64,000 nt of DNA from Mycobacterium sp. SVM_VP21 (GCA_024758765.1 CP101406.1:4712001-4776000), one strand, 5' to 3'. Counted from the stretch's first letter, positions 27,839-38,167 are shown. The notes: a model not told the origin generated them from the sequence alone. A program made the numbers and translations.

Positions 27839-29257
27839 GTGAGCATTCCCAATGTGCTGGCCACCCGTTACGCCAGCGCCGCCATGACCGACATCTGGTC
27901 GCCGCAGGCCAAGATCGTTGCCGAGCGTCGGCTGTGGCTGGCGGTGCTGCGCGCCCAGTCCGAGCTGGGCGTGCCGGTGCCCGCACAGGCGATCGCCGAC
28001 TACGAGGCCGTCCTCGGTGACGTCGACCTGGCGTCGATCGCAGCCCGCGAGCGGGTCACCCGCCACGACGTCAAGGCCCGGATCGAGGAGTTCAACGCCC
28101 TCGCCGGTCACGAGCACATCCACAAGGGCATGACCAGCCGGGACCTGACCGAAAACGTCGAGCAGCTGCAGATCCGCCAGTCCCTGCAACTCGTCCACGA
28201 CCACGGGGTCGCGGTCGCGGCGCGCCTGGTCAGCCACGCGGCGGCCTACCGCGACCTGGTGATGGCCGGGCGCAGCCACAACGTCGCCGCGCAGGCCACC
28301 ACGTTGGGTAAGCGGTTCGCCTCGGCTGCCGAGGAGACCGTGCTCGCGCTGGCGCGAGTGCGTGAGCTGATCGACCGCTACCCGCTGCGCGGCATCAAGG
28401 GTCCGATGGGCACCGCGCAGGACATGCTGGATCTGTTCGACGGCGACACCGCCAAACTGGCGCAATTGGAACGCTCCATCGCAGGTTTTCTGGGGTTCTC
28501 GGCGGTGCTGACCAGCGTCGGGCAGGTCTACCCCCGCTCGCTGGACCACGACGTGGTTTCCGCGCTGGTGCAACTGGGCGCCGGCCCGTCCTCGCTGGCG
28601 CAGACGATCCGACTGATGGCCGGCCACGAACTGGTCACCGAAGGATTCGCGCCCGGCCAGGTGGGCTCCTCGGCGATGCCGCACAAGATGAACACCCGCA
28701 GCTGCGAGCGGGTCAACGGGCTGCAGGTGGTGTTGCGCGGCTACGCCTCAATGGCTGCCGAACTGGCCGGCGCGCAGTGGAACGAGGGCGACGTCTTCTG
28801 CTCGGTGGTGCGTCGCGTCGCGTTGCCCGACGCCTTCTTCGCCGTCGACGGGCAGACCGAGACCTTCTTGACCGTGCTCGACGAATTCGGGGCCTACCCG
28901 GCGGTGATCACCCGCGAACTGGATCGCTACCTGCCGTTCCTGGCCACCACCAAGGTATTGATCGCCGCGGTGCGTGCCGGGGTGGGACGCGAAGCCGCCC
29001 ACGAGGTGATCAAGGAGCACGCGGTGGCCGTCGCGCTGGCGATGCGCGAGCGGGGCGCCGAACCCGACTTGCTGGACAGGCTGGCCGCCGACGAACGGCT
29101 GCCGCTGGACCGGGCCGCGCTGGATGCCGCCGTCGCCGACCGGCAGGCCTTCACCGGCGCGGCCGCTGACCAGGTGGACCGGGTGGCGGCACAGGTGGCC
29201 GAACTGGTGCAGCGCTATCCGGAGGCGGCCAGCTACAGCCCGGGCGCGATCCTGTAA
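27839..29257 (+). CDS. purB: adenylosuccinate lyase PurB
   Basis: 472 residues, the length of M. tuberculosis PurB. The fumarate-lyase superfamily signature [12 protein letters not shown] is present, with upstream catalytic regions [28 protein letters not shown] and [13 protein letters not shown]. It acts twice in purine synthesis, releasing fumarate from SAICAR and from adenylosuccinate. The start is a GTG giving [13 protein letters not shown], as in the orthologues. cyp126 follows five bases after the stop. Confidence 0.97.
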   Translation: MSIPNVLATRYASAAMTDIWSPQAKIVAERRLWLAVLRAQSELGVPVPAQAIADYEAVLGDVDLASIAARERVTRHDVKARIEEFNALAGHEHIHKGMTSRDLTENVEQLQIRQSLQLVHDHGVAVAARLVSHAAAYRDLVMAGRSHNVAAQATTLGKRFASAAEETVLALARVRELIDRYPLRGIKGPMGTAQDMLDLFDGDTAKLAQLERSIAGFLGFSAVLTSVGQVYPRSLDHDVVSALVQLGAGPSSLAQTIRLMAGHELVTEGFAPGQVGSSAMPHKMNTRSCERVNGLQVVLRGYASMAAELAGAQWNEGDVFCSVVRRVALPDAFFAVDGQTETFLTVLDEFGAYPAVITRELDRYLPFLATTKVLIAAVRAGVGREAAHEVIKEHAVAVALAMRERGAEPDLLDRLAADERLPLDRAALDAAVADRQAFTGAAADQVDRVAAQVAELVQRYPEAASYSPGAIL

Positions 29258-29262
29258 CCGTC

Positions 29263-30480
29263 ATGGGCGAGCTCGCGGGAGTCGACTTCACCGATCTGGA
29301 CAACTTCGCCGACGGATTCCCCCACGAGCTGTTCGCGCTGCACCGCAGCGTCGCCCCGGTGTTCTGGCACGAACCCACCGCGCACACCCCGGACGGCGAA
29401 GGCTTCTGGTCGGTGGCCACCCACGCCGAAACCCTCGAGGTGCTGCGCGACGCGCGGACCTATTCGTCGGTGACCGGCGGCGCCAGGGCGTTCGGCGGTA
29501 CCGTGCTGCAGGACCTGCCGATCGCGGGCCAACTGCTGAACATGATGGACGACCCGCGGCATGCGCGGGTCCGGCGGCTGGTCAGCTCCGGGCTCACCCC
29601 GCGGATGATCCGCCGGGTCGAAGAGGACCTGCGGCGGCGGGCGCGGACGCTGCTGGACGCCGTCGAGCCCGGCGTGCCGTTTGACTTCCTGGTCGACATC
29701 GCCGCCGAGGTGCCGATGCAGATGATCTGCATCCTGCTCGGCGTTCCCGAGGCCGACCGGCACTGGCTGTTCGAGGCGATCGAGCCCAGCTTCGACTTCC
29801 GCGGTTCGCGCGCGGCGGTGGTGTCCCGACTGTCCATCGAGGACGCCGGAAACCGGGTCTACACGTTCGGACGGGAGTTGATCGCGGCCAAGCGCGCCGA
29901 GCCGAGCGACGACATGCTCTCGGTGGTGGCCAACTCGACTGACCCCGAGCTCAGCGATCTCGAGGTGTATCTGTTCTTCCAGTTGCTGTTCAGTGCCGGC
30001 GCCGAGACCACCCGCAACGCCATCGCCGGCGGGCTGCTGGCGCTGTCTGCTTACCCCGACCAATATCGTTTGCTGCGTAGCGATTTCGATCTGCTGTCGA
30101 CCGCCATCGAGGAGATCCTGCGCTGGACCTCACCGGCTCCGTCGAAGCGGCGCACCGCCACCCGGCGCGCGGTGCTGGGTGGGCAGACCATCGACGCCGG
30201 CCAGAAGGTGCTGGTGTGGGAGGGCTCGGCCAACCGTGACCCGGCGGTCTTCGACCGGCCCGATCAGTTCGACATCACCCGTAAACCCAACCCACACATC
30301 GGTTTCGGTCACGGCGCCCATTTCTGCTTGGGTGCCCACCTGGCCCGACTGGAACTGCGGGTGCTCTACGAGGAGCTGCTGAGCCGGTTCGGTGAATTGG
30401 CGGTGGTGGCGCCGGTGGAGTGGACGCGCAGCAACCGGCACACCGGGATGCGACACATGATGGTGGAACTGCGGCCTTAG
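29263..30480 (+). CDS. cyp126: cytochrome P450 CYP126
   Basis: 405-residue P450 in the place of Rv0778 (CYP126) directly after purB. The I-helix is AGAETT (245-250), K-helix ExxR is E284-R287 and the heme loop [10 protein letters not shown] has C355. The N-terminal [19 protein letters not shown] and the later [16 protein letters not shown] fit remembered CYP126. The natural substrate is unknown; azoles and aromatic ligands bind the M. tuberculosis enzyme. This is the last gene syntenic with M. tuberculosis in the window. Confidence 0.9.
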   Translation: MGELAGVDFTDLDNFADGFPHELFALHRSVAPVFWHEPTAHTPDGEGFWSVATHAETLEVLRDARTYSSVTGGARAFGGTVLQDLPIAGQLLNMMDDPRHARVRRLVSSGLTPRMIRRVEEDLRRRARTLLDAVEPGVPFDFLVDIAAEVPMQMICILLGVPEADRHWLFEAIEPSFDFRGSRAAVVSRLSIEDAGNRVYTFGRELIAAKRAEPSDDMLSVVANSTDPELSDLEVYLFFQLLFSAGAETTRNAIAGGLLALSAYPDQYRLLRSDFDLLSTAIEEILRWTSPAPSKRRTATRRAVLGGQTIDAGQKVLVWEGSANRDPAVFDRPDQFDITRKPNPHIGFGHGAHFCLGAHLARLELRVLYEELLSRFGELAVVAPVEWTRSNRHTGMRHMMVELRP

Positions 30481-30487
30481 GCCCTCT

Positions 30488-30540
30488 GCGATTTCGGCGC
30501 GCTTTCTCCCGCTCAGCGGGCACTATCGCGCCGAAATCGC
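30488..30540. terminator. nested hairpin after cyp126, at the edge of the accessory region
   Basis: A perfect 14-base inverted repeat (GCGATTTCGGCGCG at 30488-30501, CGCGCCGAAATCGC at 30527-30540) encloses a second hairpin CCCGCT-C-AGCGGG (30508-30520). It begins eight bases after the cyp126 stop and is a strong terminator candidate. It also marks where synteny with M. tuberculosis ends. Confidence 0.65.
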
Positions 30541-30836
30541 CCGGTGGACTTCGGCGATGACGCGGTCCGGGGTAGTGGTCAGGTCTAGGAGCGTGGGTCG
30601 GTAAGGGTTTGCGCGGGTCCACGGCGGTGCCGGTTTCATTGTGCGCTGGTGGCGGTAGCCGTCGGCGTGTCGCCGCCCTGGCCGCACAATCAACGCGGAG
30701 ACACCCCGACAGAACAGGAGGACACCCCCGCGGCACTGACCGCCTGAACCACCAACTCGAAGAATCACACGACGACGTCGTACACCACGCCCGTGGACTT
30801 GACCATGCCGTAGGACTGGCCCCGACAAGGCGAGGC
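30541..30836. other. intergenic segment with a possible gene remnant
   Basis: About 300 bases between the cyp126 terminator and the Mokosh-like operon. On the minus strand, 30639-30523 could encode 38 residues (MKPAPPWTRANPYRPTLLDL and a further 18). This looks protein-like, so it may be a very small gene or the end of a truncated one. The plus-strand ORF 30609-30845 has low-complexity, Arg/His-rich composition and is not credible. No tRNA or integrase was seen. Confidence 0.4.
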
Positions 30837-32219
30837 TCAGGTTAGCGCGCGGGGGTCAACCCCATCGACGTTGAGGACATCGATGTACCGCGCGAAGGCC
30901 TTGTCGACCTCGCTTTTGATCTGGACGAGCGTGCCTTCTTCCATGCGGTAGGTCCGGTTCGGATCGCCTTTGAATGAGAGCCAGTTGAAGCTGGTCGTGA
31001 TCCACTGGTCGTCGAAGATCAGGATCTTGGCGTGGGTGTTCTGCAGGCGGACGATCCGCAGCTTGTCGTATCGAGCCGCCAGGTTGTTGAGCCTGCGAAG
31101 CGCAAAGTCATCCGATCCGCTGTCATCTGGCCCGTATCCGTGACCGATATGCACTTCAACGCCTGCTCGAAGCCGTCGCTCAAGGGCAGCAACGAAATCT
31201 GTGTTGACCACCCCGCCCTTGACCCAAGGTGCGATGATCAGCAGTCGCTTCTTGGTGCCGTTGAGCGCCTTAGTGAGCAGCTGCGGGTGCTCATGGACGT
31301 CGACACTGCGCACCGCAATGTCCTCGATGCGTTGCGGAATCTCGACGGATTCGTCGCCGTCTCGGATCCTCAACTCGCCAGCGGCCCTGAGGATCTCGAC
31401 CTGATCGCCCGTCACCCGCTGGTCCTCGAGCTCGGGGGCTAGAGTCGGACGAGGCTCCGAGCGTGCTACAACGATCCCAAGTTTGACGACGGCATCCGTG
31501 GCCGCAAGTTCCAGTCCATGGTTCGGCTGAAGGTCTCCATCAACGCATAGCCCCAGTTCCACCTCGCCGGAGTCAGGATCGCCATAGATCAGCAGTTGGG
31601 CCGGCATATACAGGTGTAGGTTCTGTGCCGCGATCTTTCGAACGCGCAGGACCTCCACTTTCCGCGTCCGGTCGTCGCGTGACTCGACCAGCTCGTTGAA
31701 GCGTTGCACGGCAAGGTCGTCTAGGTTGACGCGCGAGCTCTTCTTGGCCGGCAGAAGCACGAGGCCAGCTTCCAATGCGTCCCGCTTCTTGAGCAGGCTG
31801 GAACGCGTGTAGTCCTCGGCGTTCCAGACGAGCCGATCGAACGGCACGTTGAGTTGAGTCAAGATTGGCTGTACCGCTTCGGCATTGCGCGCGGCTTCTA
31901 GCCCCAGCGTCGTCAGGCCAAGTTGTCCGCTCCAAGCCTTGGTGAGGTTGTTTGAGCTGATCTGGTCGGCGACTGTGGTAACGACCTGGCTGCGCTGTAA
32001 GCCAAGGAGTGCAGCGATCTCATCAATCTCACGAACCCCGGCGTGCACGAACCGCAGAATGAATTCTTCCAGCAGGGGGAGCGGCTTGCGTTCTTGAGCC
32101 AACACGTCCACGCGGAGCATCGTGACCGGTAGGGCGGCATCGACCACCCTAATCAGCTGGAGACCCGGCCTGTGGTCGCCGAACCGGCGCCGAATCATTT
32201 CGGCCGACGTAAGACTCAT
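30837..32219 (-). CDS. mkoB: phospholipase D-superfamily protein, Mokosh type I MkoB-like
   Basis: 460 residues. The C-terminal PLD domain (about 300-450) holds one HKD motif, HAKILIFD (H396, K398, D403), preceded by the strand LLIIAPWV. The N-terminal 50-110 region looks like a winged helix (VREIDEIAALLGLQRSQVV). A single HKD usually means a homodimeric nuclease, as in BfiI or Nuc. Its ATG overlaps the stop of the kinase-helicase gene (ATGA), so the two are coupled. The pair STK-helicase plus PLD is the published composition of type I Mokosh defence (mkoA, mkoB). Nuclease action on phage or helicase-bound nucleic acid is inferred. Confidence 0.78.
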   Translation of the reverse strand: MSLTSAEMIRRRFGDHRPGLQLIRVVDAALPVTMLRVDVLAQERKPLPLLEEFILRFVHAGVREIDEIAALLGLQRSQVVTTVADQISSNNLTKAWSGQLGLTTLGLEAARNAEAVQPILTQLNVPFDRLVWNAEDYTRSSLLKKRDALEAGLVLLPAKKSSRVNLDDLAVQRFNELVESRDDRTRKVEVLRVRKIAAQNLHLYMPAQLLIYGDPDSGEVELGLCVDGDLQPNHGLELAATDAVVKLGIVVARSEPRPTLAPELEDQRVTGDQVEILRAAGELRIRDGDESVEIPQRIEDIAVRSVDVHEHPQLLTKALNGTKKRLLIIAPWVKGGVVNTDFVAALERRLRAGVEVHIGHGYGPDDSGSDDFALRRLNNLAARYDKLRIVRLQNTHAKILIFDDQWITTSFNWLSFKGDPNRTYRMEEGTLVQIKSEVDKAFARYIDVLNVDGVDPRALT

Positions 32220-35200
32220 CGCTCCGCCGTCCGCAGTTCGCAGTCGTCCGGATGTGTCTCGACATAGGTCAGGACCTTCTTCAAGGCACCGGTTGTACCT
32301 CTGACGAAGCCAGCGTCGCCGACGATGGTGAGGCCGAATCGAGCTCGGGAGAGCGCAACGTTGATTCGTCGCCAGTAGTCGGGGCCGATGAAGCCGAGTT
32401 CAGCCCTGGAGTTGCTGCGCGTCACAGAGAAGAAGGCGACATCCGACTCACGCCCCTGCACGGCATCGACGCTCATAACCGTGATCGACAGGTGCCGCAA
32501 TCGGTTACCAAGGGGAGCAAGCTGCTGTTTTAGGTCGGCGACTTGCGCAACGTATGGCGCGATCACAAGGACATCTAGCCGTTCACGGTTCCTCGGCAGG
32601 CCGACGACCTGCTTGTCGATGGATCCGTTCAGCACCGTCAGTCGATCGACGACGATGCGAGCCTCGGCACGGTTCGCGAAGCTCTTGCCCCTGCCCTGGG
32701 GAGCTGCTTCTCGGCGAGCCTCGCCGTGTGCCGACGTATCGAGCCACAGTACGGGCTTGCCGTAACCCAGAGAATAGCCGTCGAGCCCGCCGTCATTGGG
32801 GGAGCGCAACTGCTCTTTGTAGAAGCAGGTCGAGATCATGTCACCGATCGGGCGGATCATCCGGTACTGCTGATTAAGCATCACCTGGGAGTGTTCCGGC
32901 AATCGGTCCGTCAGTCTTTGGAAGAGCGTTTGTTTGACATATTCGGGCAGAAGCTGGTGGTCATTCATCAGATCCTTGTTTCGCAGCAGGTCTTCGTCGA
33001 CTGGCGGCAGCTGGTTTGTGTCACCGACGACGACCCAGCGCTTGGCTCGGGAAATCGGCACCAAGGCTTCGGTGAGGGTTGCTCGAGACGCCTCATCGAC
33101 GATGCACAGGTCGATGTCGAGATGCCGCACGGCGGGATGCCTGAGGTATCCGACACAGGTTCCAGCGATAACGCTCGTCTGGTCGAGGAACGTGTTTGCG
33201 AGGCCAGGATCCGAGGCGATCCGCTGCAGCCATTCGCCCTGCAACTGGAGCCGGGTTAGTAGCTGCTGCGCCTCGCTGCTTCCACCTATGAGGGCATCTA
33301 CAGCAGTCATAGTGTCCTCTGCAGTCATCTCGACTGACAGAGTCAGGTCGCTGCCCAGCTCGGATTGCGCCTCGGCTAGTAACTCATCTCGGAGGTCAGC
33401 CAGCGCGTCGACCCTGTCTTGCACCGATGTTGTGGAGGTTGGCTCTGACAGGGATGTTGCCAACTCCGACCGCTGATCTTCCTCGTCATCTGGACGCGCG
33501 GCCTGGAGGTGGTCGAGTTGTGCCAGGGCGGCGGACAACTGCTGTAGCGCCAATGCGGCTCGCAGATGTGACGGTGGCAACCCCGCTTCAGTGGCACGTG
33601 CTCCGAGGTGACTCTCCGCGTTCTTGCGCACTGCTCGTGCCCAACGCTTCATCTGAGCATCGAGCAGAAAGTGCCGCACTGATTCATCGACGCGATTCGG
33701 GTCAGCGCTTGCGAGCCTGACCATGCTGGCTTGACCGCCGTCGGCAAGTCGCTGCAGTGCGTTATCCACGGCGACGTTCGTCTGCGAGGCGATGAGCACC
33801 CGTGCCTCGGCGTTTACCCGCAGTGTCTGCTCAACGAGCTCAGCGATGAAGCTCGTCTTGCCTGTACCCGGTGGTCCTTGGACAACGAAGATGTCAGGCG
33901 ATCCCATCGCTGTCTCGATGGCCTGGCGCTTGCGTTCGTCCAGATTGCGGTTCCAGATTTGGATCGGAGCCGACTTGGGCTCCGTGTTGCGGCCGGGATC
34001 GAGCAGCAGCTCCCGTAGGTCCGAGCGGGCTGACTTGTCGCGCTGAACGTCGTCGACGGCCCTACGCTGCCGGTTCAGAGCCGCTTCGTCGGGGCCAAGG
34101 TGCGGATCGAGGACGGCCCGGTCGGGAAGTCCCTCCCACCTCCGAGCACTCAGGATGACAACTCGGTCGGCCTCGTGATCGATGACTTCGCCCCATCCGA
34201 GCTTTCGGTCGGTCACCAAATCTCGAACGCGCCATTCTGTGCCGACTAGATCGTGATCTACCGCGGTTTCTAGAATGAACGTGGCCTCGCGGCCCCGTGC
34301 CTGCCACTTTTTGTAGGGAAGTGGCTTCTTCTCTCCGCGGGCAAGCTCTTCGCGGGCATTCAGTACTCGACGCCAGATGTCGAATAGTTCGTCGCCGTCT
34401 CGCTCCCCTCCGTCAGTTGGGTCCGCGTGATCCCGAGCGGCGTAGAAGGCATCGACGGTGTCGATCAAGGTGGCGATGCCGGTCCTGGCTAGAACAGGAT
34501 TGGCCGGCTGGCTAAACATCCAGTCGAAGATTTTCGGCACCAGAAGTGCTCGGCGCCTGTGATTTTCAAGTCGCTCGAAGTCCAACTCTGCCGCTTTGAT
34601 GATCACAGCGCCGCTCTCGTCGGACTTCAAAGTGAAGCTCCAAGCCTCGCCGTCGATGCGGATGCTGTCACGCTGGGGTTCGCCCGACTCCTGGTCGTTG
34701 AAGAAGGAGGCGTAGACATCCCCCGACAGGTCGGCGTTTGCCTTGCCGATCGCCTCCTGTCGTGCGTCATCGCTACCCGCCAGCGCTCTGACCGCCGATT
34801 TCGTAAGACGCAGCCAGACGGGATTTCGCGCGAGCTGCTGTTGCGCCCGTCTGCGCTGTTGGATGGCCTTTAAGCCGCCTAGGAGGTCGCCGGCGTTCTT
34901 AGGCCGGGCGTCAGGCTGCGTGGCGATGCACGAGCCCAGCAGATGCCGAACATCAGGAGGAACGGGGATTGTCTCCAATGCCCGTTCGACACCTGCGAGG
35001 TCCTTAAGTTGCTCCTGGGTCATGCATTGAATGAGGAGAACACCCATTGAGTAGACGTCTCGCACGTACTGGATATCTGCGTTGAGTTCCGGCGGTGCGT
35101 ACGGCTTCGAATGCCAGGCTGCGACGGTATGCGAAGTTGCTGGTGCCTCGCCCCGGATCTTCGCGATTCCGAAGTCTGCGAGCAGTGGAACGCCGGAGTC

Positions 35201-35626
35201 TGAGACAAGGACGTTCTGCGGCTTGATGTCTCGGTGCTCTATCTGCTTCAGATGGGTGTAGGCGAGCGCATCCACCAACGGCAGCGCTATCTCGGTAGCC
35301 AGACGATCCCACGAGTCCCAAGGCCCGGATGCCTTCAGAACATCGTCGAGGTTCCGCTCGACCCAGTCCAGGACGAGGACGTAGGTGGCGGTCTCGTCTA
35401 TGCCGGACCAGCGGCAGCGCACGATGTTCGGGTGCGAAAGGTTCTTGAGCGTCGTCGCTTCGTTATTGAAGACCTTCCGGGTCACATCGTCGGACTGACC
35501 GGAGAGCAGTTTAACTGCAACAAATGATTCGTCGCGATCATCAATCGCCTTGCGAACGACGGAGAAGGTCCCGCTACGGCGCTCGACCTTCAGAAGCATG
35601 TAGTGGTCGGCAATGACGTCGGGCAT
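32216..35626 (-). CDS. mkoA: Ser/Thr kinase - SF1 (Upf1-like) helicase fusion, Mokosh type I MkoA-like
   Basis: 1136 residues from ATG 35626, preceded by GAGGAGG seven bases upstream. The N-terminal kinase (about 8-260) has VAVK (K39), HRDIKPQN (D133), ADFG (D151) and an APPEL segment, so it appears active. A linker leads to a COG1112/AAA_11-AAA_12 helicase. It has Walker A GPPGTGKT (584-591), motif II DEAS (844-847), GDTNQLPP (868-875), NQQYRM (918-923), QGRES (1057-1061) and NVALSRAR (1089-1096). A helical insertion lies between motifs I and II, as in Upf1-like helicases. The gene is followed by mkoB in an ATGA overlap. A role in anti-phage defence follows from the architecture, not from any data here. 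Confidence 0.85.
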   Translation of the reverse strand: MPDVIADHYMLLKVERRSGTFSVVRKAIDDRDESFVAVKLLSGQSDDVTRKVFNNEATTLKNLSHPNIVRCRWSGIDETATYVLVLDWVERNLDDVLKASGPWDSWDRLATEIALPLVDALAYTHLKQIEHRDIKPQNVLVSDSGVPLLADFGIAKIRGEAPATSHTVAAWHSKPYAPPELNADIQYVRDVYSMGVLLIQCMTQEQLKDLAGVERALETIPVPPDVRHLLGSCIATQPDARPKNAGDLLGGLKAIQQRRRAQQQLARNPVWLRLTKSAVRALAGSDDARQEAIGKANADLSGDVYASFFNDQESGEPQRDSIRIDGEAWSFTLKSDESGAVIIKAAELDFERLENHRRRALLVPKIFDWMFSQPANPVLARTGIATLIDTVDAFYAARDHADPTDGGERDGDELFDIWRRVLNAREELARGEKKPLPYKKWQARGREATFILETAVDHDLVGTEWRVRDLVTDRKLGWGEVIDHEADRVVILSARRWEGLPDRAVLDPHLGPDEAALNRQRRAVDDVQRDKSARSDLRELLLDPGRNTEPKSAPIQIWNRNLDERKRQAIETAMGSPDIFVVQGPPGTGKTSFIAELVEQTLRVNAEARVLIASQTNVAVDNALQRLADGGQASMVRLASADPNRVDESVRHFLLDAQMKRWARAVRKNAESHLGARATEAGLPPSHLRAALALQQLSAALAQLDHLQAARPDDEEDQRSELATSLSEPTSTTSVQDRVDALADLRDELLAEAQSELGSDLTLSVEMTAEDTMTAVDALIGGSSEAQQLLTRLQLQGEWLQRIASDPGLANTFLDQTSVIAGTCVGYLRHPAVRHLDIDLCIVDEASRATLTEALVPISRAKRWVVVGDTNQLPPVDEDLLRNKDLMNDHQLLPEYVKQTLFQRLTDRLPEHSQVMLNQQYRMIRPIGDMISTCFYKEQLRSPNDGGLDGYSLGYGKPVLWLDTSAHGEARREAAPQGRGKSFANRAEARIVVDRLTVLNGSIDKQVVGLPRNRERLDVLVIAPYVAQVADLKQQLAPLGNRLRHLSITVMSVDAVQGRESDVAFFSVTRSNSRAELGFIGPDYWRRINVALSRARFGLTIVGDAGFVRGTTGALKKVLTYVETHPDDCELRTAER

Positions 35627-35894
35627 GCCCAGACCTCCTCTTGTTGTCGACGCTGACTGACGGGAGATCCCTATCGAAACATGGCCGTCGGACACGAAGG
35701 CGTCTACCCCGAGTCCGGTGGACTCGCCCGGTGCTCGACGCTCGACTTGGTCGCCGGACTGCGACGGCTACAGATTCAACAACGAACCTGGGCGGACTCC
35801 AGGCAACTCTGCGATCCTTTCGGCGGACGAGACGCGCGCGGCGGTCCGCGCGCCTGGGGGATTGCTGTCGCCATGCGTACTTAACATCGTCATC
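35627..35894. promoter_or_regulatory. divergent promoter region between mkoA and the 558-aa membrane protein
   Basis: 268 bases between divergent starts. ORFs through it (35718 onward and several on the minus strand) are upstream extensions with poor coding character. No clear -35/-10 pair or palindrome stood out. Control of both genes from here is inferred from the geometry only. Confidence 0.4.
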
Positions 35895-37571
35895 ATGACC
35901 GGAGAGGGCGATTGGCCCGAAGAGAAGACAGCCGGCGAAGAGCCGCGACAATCCGCTGCGGCGAACCCAAGTCGTAAGCCCGCTCGCGACGAGCGCGACC
36001 GAAGTCTTGAACGCATCGAGAAAGTTCTCTATGGGGTGCGACGTACGCGATCAGCCAAGCTGGCGCCTGATCGGTTCCTGACGCCGATCGACTACCTCAT
36101 CAACCTAAATATGCAGTACCGCGCCCACCGCAGGGCGCTAGCCGGCTTCCGATGGGGCGATGAGGATGAGTGCACCGTTCCACCCACTGACCATGTTCGA
36201 ATCCCGTCGCTGTTCGTCGTCGAACTCTTCCCACCGAGTGTTAAGGAAAATCTGGACCAAGCAATAAATCGAAACCGCTGGGATACAAAGCAATTACGAA
36301 TGCTCGGCCGCCGCTATATGCCTACTCCCGACGAGGCTAGATCGGGAGCCCGCTGGACGTGGTGGAACCTCGGCGAGGTTGTACGTCGCGGTAGCAATGC
36401 CATCGGCCATGATGCCGTCCGTCGAAAGATGCCCAAAGAGTTCGATCGAGTCGAACTCAAAGCTCTTCAGATCGGCCAAGGGATCACGGCTGTCATGGCG
36501 AAGTTCGATCTTGATGACGACGCGATATCTCGGCTCGATGAGGCTTGGCACCGGGATTACCAGCCTGAAATGTATTGGGGTAAGCGGGGTGGGGAGTGGC
36601 CACGACCCTTGGACCCCGATTTTGTGGCGTTCCGAAGGGTGCAAGAGGAACGAGGTCGCCTGCATGGTGCTGCACGGCAATGGTTTTCCGCTAAGTGGCC
36701 CGGGTTTTTTGCAACAAATGGACAGCCGCAGCCTTTACTGGATGTCGTCCTGTTCGATGAGATAAGTGCCTACCCCGAGACGCGTCCAGCGAGAGGGGTT
36801 GATGGAGCTGTTCGCGCCCTCGGGCTTCCGCATACGGTCTACGTTCAGAGGTCGAGCAAGCTCCCGGCAATGACCATCGGGGAGCGGGATATACGAACTG
36901 ACTCGGACATGGAGGATCGCCGAACGTGGGCGATTTGGGGCAACCGAACCGAGATCCTCGCCGGCCTCACGAAGGAGCTTACGTCCTATGGGCTTGGCCA
37001 GAATGACAGTTCGATCGCTTACTACGTCCGAGGCGCGGTTGAGGACTATTTTTTACGGTTGTCCATAAGCGAAATGCTGGAAGTGTGTCAGGGGCGGTAC
37101 GCATCGATGCGAGACGCTGCCCGCCAACACGGCCAGCTGGGCCGCCTACGAGCTAGCTTGCTGACCCTCAGCGTCGACATGAGCAGCATTGACCGAGACA
37201 TTCGGGCATACAACGGACGCGGCTGGCGGCGAGACCCGGCACAGTTCTTCTTCGAAGAAGCGCCGTTTCTCGTCGCCGAAGGCGTCGAACGCGGCCGTGA
37301 GATACGTGAGCCGATCAACATGAATGAGCACCTACTGAATGAACAGATGGGAATGCTCGAAACGCTGCTGGCCGCAGACGAGGATTATCGCGGCATTTTG
37401 ACTGCGGCAGCGTCTCTGACGTCGTCGCTGGAGTCCCTTCGGGTGGCCAAAACGGCTGTATGGGTGGCGATCTCCTCGCTGGGCGTTGCCGCGGCTACTT
37501 TGCTGATTACGAATGTGTCAGACGACAACCTGTTTGGCGTCCTTGCGCGTTGGCTTGGCCGGCTTCACTGA
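35895..37571 (+). CDS. unrecognised 558-aa protein with C-terminal transmembrane anchor, divergent from Mokosh-like operon
   Basis: 558 residues from ATG 35895 (MTGEGDWPEEK). The N-terminal 45 residues are charged and disordered-looking. The middle is a large soluble region rich in Arg, Trp and aromatic residues (for example ELFPPSVKENL, RWTWWNLGEVVRRG, YWGKRGGEWPRPLD). A helical stretch with LLAADEDYRGILTAAASL leads to one hydrophobic helix (about 520-541, VWVAISSLGVAAATLLI) and a short amphipathic tail. The last part recalls the end of CorA-like or CBASS/Thoeris-type membrane effectors, but I do not recognise the family. Base composition is less GC-rich than the flanking backbone. A longer start at 35718 is possible but unlikely. 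Confidence 0.75.
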   Translation: MTGEGDWPEEKTAGEEPRQSAAANPSRKPARDERDRSLERIEKVLYGVRRTRSAKLAPDRFLTPIDYLINLNMQYRAHRRALAGFRWGDEDECTVPPTDHVRIPSLFVVELFPPSVKENLDQAINRNRWDTKQLRMLGRRYMPTPDEARSGARWTWWNLGEVVRRGSNAIGHDAVRRKMPKEFDRVELKALQIGQGITAVMAKFDLDDDAISRLDEAWHRDYQPEMYWGKRGGEWPRPLDPDFVAFRRVQEERGRLHGAARQWFSAKWPGFFATNGQPQPLLDVVLFDEISAYPETRPARGVDGAVRALGLPHTVYVQRSSKLPAMTIGERDIRTDSDMEDRRTWAIWGNRTEILAGLTKELTSYGLGQNDSSIAYYVRGAVEDYFLRLSISEMLEVCQGRYASMRDAARQHGQLGRLRASLLTLSVDMSSIDRDIRAYNGRGWRRDPAQFFFEEAPFLVAEGVERGREIREPINMNEHLLNEQMGMLETLLAADEDYRGILTAAASLTSSLESLRVAKTAVWVAISSLGVAAATLLITNVSDDNLFGVLARWLGRLH

Positions 37572-38167
37572 TTGGGACGGAGCCGCCAGCGCCATCATCA
37601 CCCGGACGGTCGCCTCAGAGGTGCTGCCGGCTCGGGGCGACCAGATACCTGGCGGTCACGTGACGAAACGATGTGCGCGTCGCCGGTTGCCGGCGCACCG
37701 GGTCATCTCTGCATAAGCCGCAGATCGTAGATGTCCGTTGGCATCTGACGTGGGGCATTGTCACGGCATCTGAGGTATCGGCGTGTCTTTGCCAATCTAT
37801 CTGGGGTACTGCCCGTAGCCTCGACTCAGTGTGCGCTGCAACGGTGGCGGCATGGCCGCAGGTCACTCGACCTGGCGGACCCGGGCATACCCCCAACCGC
37901 CCAGCACACCGTTCCGACACGTCGGACAGCCGATCTCGCCGGCCAAAAGCCGGGACTCGACGCAGGCCAAATCAACCTCTACCGTCACCATCAGTGCCTG
38001 CGAGCACTACAGCGCGGCACCCAGCGAGCCGACAAAGACTTTAGCGGGGTGTCGCGCACCCATCAGTTACCTCGTCACACTGATGGTGAACACGAGCCCA
38101 AGCAACCGGCAGATCCGGCCGACCGGCCTATCGGCAACCCCAGTGGCGAATCCCCACCCCGTGGTCG
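37572..38167. other. 600-base non-coding or degenerate segment
   Basis: No ORF here has convincing coding character. Those at 37673-38044 and 37758-38204 are His/Arg/Thr-rich in all frames and lack ribosome sites. The segment joins the defence-like genes to the tetR-mmpL block and is probably decayed accessory DNA. No transposase fragment could be identified by eye. Confidence 0.5.

Noticed and set aside
30609..30845. 78-codon plus-strand ORF after cyp126
   Set aside because: Arg/His/Thr-rich without ribosome site or homologue memory; overlaps the mkoB stop.
30837..35626. Assignment to DISARM or BREX
   Set aside because: DISARM needs a methyltransferase and DrmA/DrmB (DUF1998), and BREX needs PglZ/BrxC. 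None is nearby; only the STK-helicase plus PLD pair fits, which is Mokosh type I.
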